Source: Amylostereum areolatum
Taxonomy: Eukaryota > Basidiomycota > Agaricomycetes > Russulales > Stereaceae
Assembly: GCA_012932865.1 (NCBI GenBank)
Contig: SAXG01000001.1
Location: 361,693-425,692, forward strand
Length of the DNA: 64,000 nucleotides
Direction of reading: 5' to 3'
In this document: piece by piece, positions 24,087 through 33,068 of the stretch
Position numbering within the stretch: the first letter of the stretch is position 1
How the letters are laid out: each line of letters begins with the position of its first letter
Made by a program: the position numbers and the translations under genes
The notes under the pieces: model-generated
Databases searched by the model: none
Told to the model about the DNA's origin: nothing
What the model saw: the letters and a program-made list of their open reading frames with translations, nothing else

Positions 24087-24479
24087 GGAAAGAGAGGGAA
24101 CGAGGCAAGAAAGATCGGCGGGGGCGAAGGGGGTGAGAAGGTTTCCGAAAAACGCGAAGGTCCCGCAGAGGGCACGGTTGAGGAGCATCGGCCACTGAAA
24201 GGATGTAGAGGGAGAAAACGACTCGGACTGGCATGATGTACGTTGGTCGACCGGCGTCAACTCCACCGTTGAGATCAGACCAGTTGGACGGAGACAGGGA
24301 ACTCGGCTCGCGCGCGATCACACAACAAAACACGCGGATCTGATCGGCCTCTGTGATCTTCTCCAAACTCAAAGTCCGGTCGATTGACAGACGATGATTG
24401 GGAACAAAGGTGCCGCACAACATCCCGCGCACGCTGCACGACCAACTCGAAAACATTGCCATCGCGTTCACACGCAGCC
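24087..24479. other. Intergenic, 390 bases
   Basis: Upstream of the hydrolase gene and 3' flank of UstYa-like gene 2. No supported feature. Confidence 0.4.
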
Positions 24480-25168
24480 CTACCTCTCCGCCGCCAGCCA
24501 CGACCCGTTCCTCGCCGCAAACGCCTCGTAGTTCTCCTCCGCCGCCTCCACCGCCTGTGTCCAATCCCTGCACGTATGCGTGACCTCCGAAACCGTCATC
24601 CGATGCCCGTACGGCGCGCGCACGCTCTCCAGCCGCATATCCGCCCGACACAGTATCATCTGCCGGATGTAGTTCATACAATGCCTCGTCAATTCTGGTT
24701 GGGCGATCTTGGCTTCAGGGGATTCGTCCGCGTAAAGGTCGACGATGTTGCGGCGGACGATGTCGAGGCAGCGGAGTTCGTGGAACATCGACACCGTGAA
24801 GGGGCGTTGGTCGGGGCCGAGGTGGATGACAGCGCCCCCCGTGGGGAGGAGAGCGGCCCATTCCGCGTCGCCAGCGGGTGTGTCGATCGAGTAGTGGACA
24901 CTGTCTTCAAGCGACATGTGTACAGTGTCGAGAGCTAACTGCCATGCCTGCGGATAATCCTTCCCGGTGTAGCCTGAAAACGAGTGGTCCATATTTTGAG
25001 GAAAGACGAGGACAAGCCTGGCAACGCACTGTAAACTCGTTCTGGTTGCCGCGACTTGAGGGCGCTCGTGACGGCGGTGAGAGGGCTATGGTTCGTGTAA
25101 AGAGAAATCAAGAAGAGGGTGGACCCAACGTAGAGTCCGACGATGGACCAGCGCATCCATTCCCGCAT
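24480..25168 (-). CDS. UstYa-like (DUF3328) oxidase 2
   Basis: Second type II membrane protein of the UstYa family. The helix WSIVGLYVGSTLFLISLYTN follows a very short cytosolic start MREWMR. One intron (donor GTGCGT, acceptor TTTTCAG) joins VYS to GYTGKDYPQAWQLAL. The core has SVHYSID, HLGPDQRPFTVSMFHELRC, then ELTRHCMNYIRQMILCRAD and HTCRDWTQAVEAAEENY, ending SWLAAER. Both HxxHC motifs are altered: HELRC instead of HELHC, and LTRHC instead of HxxHC. In copy 1 both are intact. If these histidines bind the metal, this copy may be changed in activity or act as a partner subunit. About 210 residues. Confidence 0.85.
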
Positions 25169-25737
25169 GGCTGATGCCTATTAGCAAAACACTTGTTGGA
25201 CGGGGTGTGGGGACTCGAGAGAGAGCCAGATATCCACAACCTCTCCGTCTGGCATTTCCTTGAGCTGCAGTTAGGCTGTGCGATCTCCTTCAGGAATCAG
25301 AATCTGGAGTCCACCGGTCCATCTGCAAGATCATCGGGGTGAGATGGCTGAGGCCCTGAGGGACATTGAGGGACACGGTCACGTCGGTCACGGCGAGGTG
25401 GCCGGTGTGAGGGACGTCGTCAGGGGACGTCCGAGTCTCACGCACGCCCGACTTCCACTTGGTTTGGTCCACCGTCCAGCGTCAGAAGCCGTCAGAAGTC
25501 GCGATCAGCGTACGTATGTACTCCAAATTGCTAGCGCATGCGAAGGCTGTGCGACGAAGAAAAAGGATCTAGTATGATTGTAGGAAAAGATGATGCGATA
25601 AACCGGGTGAGCGCGCATAATATCCAGAGGACGCGTACCAGGCTCTGATGTACTTCATATGCAGACCGCTCTTGCATTTTATCGCCCATCGTAACCCGCC
25701 TCCGACCACATCAGACGCACCACCGCCAGACTACACC
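25169..25737. other. Divergent intergenic, UstYa-like 2 / GNAT
   Basis: 570 bases between divergent start codons. No clear TATA box. An in-frame upstream ATG for the GNAT gene exists at 25648 but the shorter start is preferred. Confidence 0.4.
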
Positions 25738-26514
25738 ATGTCCTTCGTCAACGGATACAAACCCCCACCGCCAGGCGAAGACCTCACGGGTTACTACGGC
25801 CCCGATCCCTACGACATCAACTTCCGCCATCCCATCCAGGACGCCGTGCTCGAGACAGAGCGCGTCAAACTCACCCCCTTCATCCCGCGCGTGCACGGCG
25901 CACCCTACATGGAGCAGATGAAGGCGCACCCCGCCCTCCAAGCGGAGAACCCGTTCGAGCACCACTCCCTCGAAAACGAGTTCCTCCCCTTCTTCGAGAC
26001 CGTCGTCCGCCGCAACCCCGGCTGGATCGTCTTCGCCGTCATCGACAAACTCACGCCAGATCCCGCGCATCCGTCCTGGGGCGGCAGCTTCGCCGGCACC
26101 GTCGGGCTCCTCAACACCTCCGGCCTCACCACCGAAGTTGGATGGGTGATCACCTTCCCCGCCTTCCAACGCACGTACGTCACGTCCAACTCGGTCGGCA
26201 TCCTCCTCCGCTACGCGCTCGAGGTGCCCACCGCATCCCCGCCCGGTCTCGGCATGCGCCGCGTACAGTGGACGTCGTGGGCGAAGAACGCGGCCAGCCT
26301 CAAGGCCGCGACGCGCATGCAGTTCAAAGACGAGGGTGTCAATCGGTGGAATTGGATGGCGACCCCGCCTGGCAAGAAGGGCAACGATCCGCGCGAGGGC
26401 GATCCCAAGCCCTCGATCTCCGGCTGGGACAGCGTTATGCTCGCCATCTGTGCGGATGATTGGGAGAATGGCGCGAGGGAGAAGGTTCAGCAGGCTATCG
26501 ACAGAACGTCCTGA
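25738..26514 (+). CDS. GNAT acetyltransferase, RimJ/RimL-like
   Basis: A single-exon gene of about 258 residues, unusual here since most neighbours have introns. The start MSFVNGYKPPPPGEDL is chosen over the in-frame ATG at 25648, because the family usually begins just before a GPDPYDINF-type segment. GNAT features: LETERVKLTPFIPRVHG at the first strand, GTVGLLNTSGLTTEVGWVI in the core, the acceptor loop AFQRTYVTSNSVGILLRYAL, then RVQWTSWAKNAASLKAATRM and FKDEG, the usual W...N..S...A...G/F pattern of RimJ/RimL acetyltransferases. Fungal members are largely uncharacterised, and the substrate (protein N-terminus, small molecule or peptide) cannot be told. It is next to the UstYa-like/peptidase genes and could be part of the same pathway. 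Confidence 0.8.
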   Translation: MSFVNGYKPPPPGEDLTGYYGPDPYDINFRHPIQDAVLETERVKLTPFIPRVHGAPYMEQMKAHPALQAENPFEHHSLENEFLPFFETVVRRNPGWIVFAVIDKLTPDPAHPSWGGSFAGTVGLLNTSGLTTEVGWVITFPAFQRTYVTSNSVGILLRYALEVPTASPPGLGMRRVQWTSWAKNAASLKAATRMQFKDEGVNRWNWMATPPGKKGNDPREGDPKPSISGWDSVMLAICADDWENGAREKVQQAIDRTS

Positions 26515-26675
26515 ATGAGGGTTACTGGGGGATAGGACGGGAGACAAACGCATGCTTGCTTTGTATTTTTCATGGTTGCCGGAGCACACTTTGTACTTCC
26601 ATCGACAATTGCCGATTTGTGATTATATCTGACCGCTTGTGGACATGGATGCGGTACTCGGAGGCAGCGTCTATC

Positions 26676-28692
26676 TTAAACTCGTCTCCGTCTGAGTAAA
26701 CGTACAAGCAATCCACCGCGATCCGATCCAGAAACCGCCCCATCCTTCGTGCCTTCGCTCTCGTCCAATTTTACCACCACGAATCTTCTCGTCAAGTAGT
26801 TGAACAAGCTCCCGAATATGAGCGCGATGAGTGTGCACGTCATGATGATCACGTTGTACGGCATGCTGAAGTCTGGGGTGGCGAGGTCCACCAGCAACGT
26901 TGGCGTGTACACCCGCGCACTCGCTCGCGTGCCGCCTTCAGACAATGGGACGAACACGGCGGGAGGCAAGTCCCAGCCGCGCTGCGCGTCGGGGGGGTGT
27001 TCTGTGTAGCGCAAGAAGGACTTGCGAACGTCCATGCGCACACGCAAGGTTGATTGTGGTGGGAGAGTGAACACCGCTTGCAACAGAGCAGGTGTCGCGT
27101 GCGGCACAGGCAGAGTGTAGGTCATGTTCCCGAACAGGTGATCTACAAAGTTTCGTGAGTAGACGACAATGGTAGAATAGTACATAGACATGCCACAGGG
27201 CTCGTTGTATTCACAGAAAACGCGGAGGGTGTGTAGATAGAATTCGACGTGCCATGGCATTGTCTCGAGGTAGAGGACGCGCTGGGTAACCGGAAGATTG
27301 TTGCGCAGGACGAGCGACAGCTCACCCTGGGTTTGGCTGGCCCCTTTGAGGGCCCGCAGAACAGAGAAGTCGGAAGAAGGATTGGACATGAGATCCAGTG
27401 CTGAAAACGACGTCAGAAGGGAGTGACATGAAAACAATATAAGCTTACGGTAGACGAACTTGGACTCTCTCGGCCAGCGCATAGCGATATCAAGCTCGGG
27501 AAACCCTGCGACAAGAAACTGTGTAAGTAATAACGGACTAGAGACGCGCCACGTACCTCTGGATATTTCATACACAGCAGAGGTGTCTGTTTGACTTGAG
27601 GGCTCGGGTTCAAGAGTATAACCCTCGCCTGGCGGAAGGGCGACGCGTACATGGCTGGACGAAGCGACTGGACATGCTCGAGGAATCGTGCGATCGAAAA
27701 TGGATCGGAAGGTCCAATCTAAAGTTTCGTCAGAAGACGCTGGTATGCCTCTCACAAAGGAGGTTACCTCGTTTCTCCTCGGGAGACGTGCGCACGGGAT
27801 CAAACACCGCTTGCACAGTGAGCTTCAGCTCGACTCCCTGGCCCGCGATCCACCTTACATCCACACCCAGCCCATGCCAATCCGCATCGAAGATTCGGTG
27901 AGGCTCAAGGAGCGCGGCAACTCCAGCTTGGGCTGGACAGGGAAGAAGTTTGAGGAAGGGGGTGAGGTTCTCTGTGCAGACGTGCTCTGCCGGCAGCGTC
28001 GCGTGACGGAGGCGATGAACGTTCGGTGAAGGGAGGAGAGGGAGGTCGCCTGTGGGTGGAAATGCCCGCGTTGGCGTGGTCGTTCGCTGCGTATCCATCC
28101 CGCCCAGAGACGCGCAAAAGAGGCCAGCAAGCGCGTTTTGGGTGCCTTTCCACCGTGCGTCTATGCTGGAAGATCAATCAGTATATTATATCTGCCAGAC
28201 ACGCTAATTTACATGTTTATTGAAGGACGAAAGACCAGGGGGGTTTCAGAGAGCAACATACCTCGACGGTGCACCCTCGCCCATCCATGCCCAAAGCTCT
28301 GCACCTGTTCCTACCGAAGGCTCCTCCGGCGGACCCCAGCGATCGTAGTCCCACCTTCCTGCATTGAGGTTAAGATGGAGTTCGGTGACGGCGTACTCGC
28401 GCAACACCTGCCCAAGCGCGAGGGGAAACAGGGTATAATGCTGAGCTGAGACGCCGTCAGTCCAACCCAGCGTAGACGCGTTATGTGGCTCACAATCGTC
28501 GTCCGTATCCAGGGCCTCCGGCGCGCGTGGATTCATGCCGTTCAAGAGAGTTTTGAAGGAGAATTTGGCAGCTAGCCGTCCGTCGCGGAGAGGCCGAAGG
28601 CTGAGGTCTTCATGGTACTCCTCGCCTGGCATCGCGCCAGCCCAATCGCTAAGTAGCGTGCAAAGTAGCAACCCGGTAAAATGCCAGCGCAT
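26676..28692 (-). CDS. GPI16: GPI transamidase subunit PIG-T / Gpi16
   Basis: ER membrane subunit of the complex that attaches GPI anchors. The start MRWHFTGLLLCTLLSDWAGA at 28692 is a signal peptide. Then EEYHEDLSLRPLRDGRLAAK, HYTLFPLALGQVLREY, a tyrosine/tryptophan-rich block with ELWAWMGEG, and (after an intron) IDARWKGTQNALAGLFCASL. The middle has CTENLTPFLKLLPC, a conserved PIG-T cysteine block. The lumenal end has FLRYTEHPPDAQRGWDLPPA, followed by the single transmembrane helix VIIMTCTLIALIFGSLFNYL and a basic cytosolic tail RLLRRRRV. About six introns. One (near 27137-27195) can use either a GT donor (EPY-HL) or a GC donor (EPC-DHL). No frame break seen. About 560 residues. Confidence 0.92.
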
Positions 28693-28992
28693 GTATATGT
28701 GGAAAGTGTTAGAGCAGTTTGAAAGATATGGGAGCACCTCAGAGCGAGAAAAACATGGCGAGGGTGAACATGATGATGGTCTTTCTACATGGCAAGCAGC
28801 GCGCCGCCACCAAATGATTTACCACGGTCCCATTTCAGAATCCTCCATCATCCCCCCTCCTCAGTCCTCGCAAGCCTCTGAAAGTCCTGCCAATCTATTG
28901 GGTGAGGCATTCCCTCGTAAACTGTTGTTATTGATTGCTAGCATGGTTTACAAGCTTTCGTAGACTCGTAAGCAAGTACTTACAGTTACGCC
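28693..28992. promoter_or_regulatory. Shared divergent upstream region, PIG-T / BTB gene
   Basis: 300 bases between divergent start codons; both promoters must lie here. No obvious TATA box. Confidence 0.4.
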
Positions 28993-30333
28993 ATGGATCC
29001 GGAACCACTGGCAGAAGCTTCCTCGACTGGCAGTGGCATGCGGAAGAGACCCAGAGTAGCCTCCCAGTCTGACGGGGGCGGCCCTCCTCGCATTGAAAGC
29101 AGCGATATCTGGCTGGAAGACGGCAACTTCATCATAGAAACGACATCTCAGGAAGCGCGTACCTTGTGTATAAAGTCCATAAATCAACCCTTGCTCTCAA
29201 CACGATCTTCTTTCGCACCTTGTTCAGCGGGTCGCAGGGTGCCTTCATTGCAGGATCCGAGCAGTATGAAGGACTACACCTCATGACCATGACGGACGAT
29301 GCGGACGATGTGAAAGAGTTTCTACGTGCGCTTTATTTTCCTCAGTAAGTCGCACACGTTGATTCCAGTTTCTCGGTGAATGACACTTGACAATTGTCAT
29401 AGGACTTTACAGCAACATCTACCCGTGGCCGACATGAAGTCCAAGCTCTACAAAATTCCTCCTTCATACCACAGCATACTTCGCGTTGCTACAAAACTGG
29501 AATGCGACGCAGTCCGCAATTCAGTCATTCACATCCTGCAACTAGTCTGGCCCTGTATTCTCTCCGATTGGGACGTGTTGCAGATAGGGTACAACGCTCA
29601 CGAGGGACCAATCATCATCCCCAACTCTCCTGAGAGTGTTATTCCTCAGATATACCCGGATCCAGGTGCACAATCCTTTATGTATCTTTCGTGTCCTGAT
29701 ACGGTACTAACGGTACTCTAGCTTGCATCATCCAACTCGCCATAGATTGCAATGTCCCAGATCTCCTGCCTGTCGCTTATTATGACCTGTCCTGTGTGTA
29801 TGGGTGGCAACCTCTGGAAGATGCCGCCGTCAAGATTCGAACCGCAAAATTACAGATCCTGGATGCCTCCTCTCTAATTCGACTTGTCGAGGGAAAAGCT
29901 CGCCTAATGGGTGCTTTCATGGATACCCTCGATGACATTGAGGACCACTTCAACGTATACCAAGACTGGCCTTGCATACGGATTGCGGATGATCTTTCGC
30001 TTCAGTGTCTGCCCGCCCTGCAGACCAAGATTCACGAAATACGGCCTGGAGGCACCCAGGCATTGACTAGCCTCTGCGACCCGCTTGAATGCCTCAGAGA
30101 GATGGTGAATGCTCCTGTTTGGCATGGCGACGAAATATGCCACCCCTGTCGGTGCCAGGCGAAAAAAATCTTGTCACTGAAGAGGAGAGAGTTGTGGATG
30201 TCTTTGCCGAAATATTTTGGTCTTGTAAGTTAACGCACAACTGGTCCTATGATACCACCTACTTACTCGGTGTTGTTCGCAGGACGATGTACTTGGTCCT
30301 ACCAGCGGCTGGCGACAGTCCCCTCATGTCTGA
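28993..30333 (+). CDS. BTB/POZ domain protein with a frame break in the first exon
   Basis: Starts MDPEPLAEASSTGSGMRKRP with a basic, nuclear-signal-like stretch, then the BTB core SSDIWLEDGNFIIETTSQEA. The next conserved segment, LYKVHKSTLALNTIFFRTLF, is in another frame: the bases TG at 29167-29168 appear extra (or one base is missing). After that, the frame continues through FLRALYFPQ, an intron with donor GTAAGT at about 29345, and ATKLECDAVRNSVIHILQLV. A helical C-terminal half follows (DIEDHFNVYQDWPC, LCDPLECLREMVNAPVW). The last intron gives an ending DDVLGPTSGWRQSPHV, stop 30331-30333. Such BTB proteins are a large expanded family in Agaricomycetes, presumed cullin-3 adaptors or DNA-binding regulators. 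Function of this one unknown. Confidence 0.7.
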
Positions 30334-31767
30334 ATGTCCCTGAGTAGAGCTGATGCTTTCGCCGCGATTCATGACTTTGCAGGAGGGCAAGTTGTGATTG
30401 CTCTTCGTAAGGACTGCTGGTATCTTGAAAACTTGTCATATATATGCAGCTCCTCGTTGGCTCCTCGGCATCGATTAACATGTCACATGTTCGTCGTGGC
30501 CATGCATTTCTTACTTTACCACCTTGTTCCTATCTATCACATTGTGTTACGCATGTGGCCGGATCGGAGACGACAGACTGCCTGTGGTCAAGGTACACCA
30601 AACGGGTTCTAACCACTATCTATCTTCCTATGTGCGCACCTCTTTACTTCAATACCACTCTCATCGCTCGCTTCCGTAGCAGTTTCGTGTGGAACTAGTC
30701 GAGCTTCTGCTGGAGGGTTGCAACTTTAACTCCAGGAAATCCCTGATCCTGAATAGCTGGGAAAATTCTTCTTGGGTCGCGTACTATAGCCGCTGTGGTG
30801 GGCATTCCCCGAGAGTGCTTTGATCTGGTATATTTTCTGTGCGGCAAGATCTTCGGTGTCGGCATCTTCAACAGGCATCGCGGGGCCCAACTGGCCTAGA
30901 ATATCTCCCTCCTGGACTGTTGAAGGACCTGGACATCGAATGTGATATGATATCCTGTTCCACATATTTATGTAGTACTGAAGCTGCTTGATACATGATG
31001 ACCTTGTTGTGAACATTGCCCGGCAATACAGGGCGGGGTTCTACCGCACAGCGGACGGAGACATCTCCCCCGATGTAAATCGATGCGTGGCTGCTTTTCT
31101 GTGTGCGCTGACGGGCTTGCTAGATCATAAGTAGAGTCGCACCTGAGGGGACCATTTTCCAGTCTACAAGTAAACAGCTCCATCGCCTATATCGTTCACC
31201 TGGTAGTCCAGTTGGAGGTGTATCGGGCCCCAATCCATCGTCTTGTAGGTTGGCGCTCAAACAAGTAGAGTACCCCTACAGGCCTACAACGAATCTTAAC
31301 ACCCGCTGGAGATTTAATGATACCTCGGTCGGGGGAAAACGATGTCCGTCCTGCCTCCTTTATCGTTGGGCGCACTGGTGGTACCGATGACATCTTGAAC
31401 CTTGAACCAGTTCGTGCGCTTACACGGGTAGGTGCTTTTGGTTTGGCGGTGGTAATGGGTCTTCGAGACCGAGACGTTTCAGTCCAACCCCCTTCTTCCC
31501 CCCGCGGTCTGGCACTTGTGATCTGGAATAAATAGCAGCATTGAATCATACTCCTCACTCCGCCTGTGATATGCTCAACTATCATAGTCGACCCAAACAA
31601 CTGCGGCAGGCCAGTCAAATTACCGAAACAGCGGAAGGAGAAACCGTCTTATTCTTTCACCGTGCGCTATTTCGGGGGAAGATGATGCGGTGTTGTGTTT
31701 GCTGGTTTCTAAAGAATGCTATAAATCGTGATAAATTACTGAACCATCCTAGATACAACAGCTAAGA
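30334..31767. other. Intergenic with a possible gene remnant
   Basis: About 1.4 kb between the BTB gene and the GH45-like gene (their 3' ends face each other). The only coding-like signal is a broken minus-strand stretch at 30,718-31,080. The rest shows nothing I can support. Confidence 0.4.
30718..31080 (-). pseudogene. Possible decayed gene, unknown family
   Basis: Three minus-strand frames in succession read like protein: GGDVSVRCAVEPRPVLPGNV with NKVIMYQAASVLHKYVEQDI, then DILGQLGPAMPVEDADTEDL with AAQKIYQIKAL, then DPRRIFPAIQDQGFPGVKVA with TLQQKLD and a stop. No start codon or splice sites join them convincingly, and I do not recognise the family. It could be a truncated gene, a transposon fragment, or part of a gene hit by the same type of frame errors seen elsewhere in this window. 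Confidence 0.3.
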
Positions 31768-32852
31768 TCACAGGGTGAAGGGTATTGCAAGCAGGAGCAA
31801 TACAGGTAGCCAAAATGTCAGTGACAACACGGGTATCGTATGAGCACGAGCACTGCTCGTGGCGGTATCAGGTCTGCGGGGAAGACGAAGCGTGATTAAC
31901 GACATGAGGCGAGGAAAATAAATGGATCACGTACGGGATGCCGTTCTGGTCTGAGAAGGAGGGACATGTGTCGTTCGCGTTCCCCTTTTAAACGACACAT
32001 CAGATAAATACGGCAGACACGGAACATGAGAAGGCTCCTCTTACTGTTGGTTCAGCAGGGCAGCAGGCGCCGTCGCCGAGAGCAACTACGCTTCCAAGCG
32101 CAGAGGCACTTTTAGAGCCAGCCCATTCTGGCGCACAAGATACGGACCGGTAACTGACGTTCCATACACCGAAGTCCTGAAGGATTACATGTGAGCTCTG
32201 GAGAGACAAACCAGAAGGAAAAGACCAACCGTGTACCCTGAACGTATACATTGTTCGGCGTCAGTGACCGGGAGTGGATACAGCGGCGTTACGTACCATA
32301 GAGTGACGCATTCGATGGAAAGAAGTTGGAAGGTATGGCGTCAGAGGGGAAGGCGAGGTCAAAGTTCAAGTAGTTCCCCGCTCTACGTCCCACAAGTTAG
32401 TCGCTGCATCATGACAGTCAAAGAGCAAATGCATAGACGCACGCGTTTGGACCCTTTGAGGTTCCGTTACACCATCCGGTAGTACTGAGCGGACAAAGGT
32501 CCGTCACTTTCACGATGATGCTTTTCGGTGTCGGGGGATAAAATGGAGGGTCCGACAGGAAAGTGTTGAGCAGGGACAAGTTGAAACAGCGTCCGCAAGC
32601 CGGGCCATATGCAGTGCTGCTTCCGAAAGCCATTTGGTTGAGAGCGGCCGTAGGATAGTGCGTGCTATCTGGTGTACATCCGCAGGACGCGACGAAATCC
32701 CTGGGGAGGTCATAGTGGGTCATGGTTGCGATCCCGTCATCGGGGTAGTCTATCCATGAAGAATTGTCCGCTCGAGCGCCCGTTAAAAGCGAGAGCAGTA
32801 ATGCGAGCAAGCAAGCGAGGTTGTAAATGATGTGCGCGCTTCTGCGCGCCAT
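31768..32852 (-). CDS. GPI-anchored GH45/barwin-like cell-wall protein
   Basis: Signal peptide MARRSAHIIYNLACLLALLL, cleaved after GARA. The double-psi barrel domain has MTHYDLPRDFVASCGC, HYPTAALNQMAFGSS, ACGRCFNLSLLNTF, then IIVKVTDLCPLSTTGWCNGT (the Asp of VTDLCP is the proton donor in GH45 subfamily C), LNFDLAFPSDAIPSNFF, YGYTDFGVWNVSYRSVSC and ACCPAEPT. The exon carrying the second half of YGYT is only 8 bases (32230-32237). The C-terminus after NDTCPSFSDQNGIP is Ser/Thr/Ala-rich and ends in the hydrophobic LTFWLPVLLLLAIPFTL, typical of GPI-anchor addition. At least four introns. The role is endoglucanase-like or expansin-like loosening of cell-wall polysaccharide. Enzymatic activity is not certain from sequence. 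Confidence 0.82.
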
Positions 32853-33068
32853 GGGTATCGAAAATTAGGAAGGGTATCGCATGCGGGGATTGTCTGTCGA
32901 GGTCGATGTCGGCGCGGTGAGAGAAAGCAACAATTTGTCTCTCAAAATCGCACAATGGACGAGGCCGGTGAGATAAGATAAGATATGCAATATCCACGTG
33001 GCTTGCCGCCCCCGCCGGCGCCGCCGCGACCGCGATGGTTCCCCACGTCGACGGACACGACCGCGACC
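32853..33068. promoter_or_regulatory. Shared divergent upstream region, GH45-like / GCN5
   Basis: 216 bases between divergent start codons; must contain both promoters. No TATA box recognised. Confidence 0.45.

Noticed and set aside
25711..26589. 292-codon open frame antisense to the GNAT gene
   Set aside because: Glu/Gly/Val-rich mirror of a GC-rich coding sequence, no domain.
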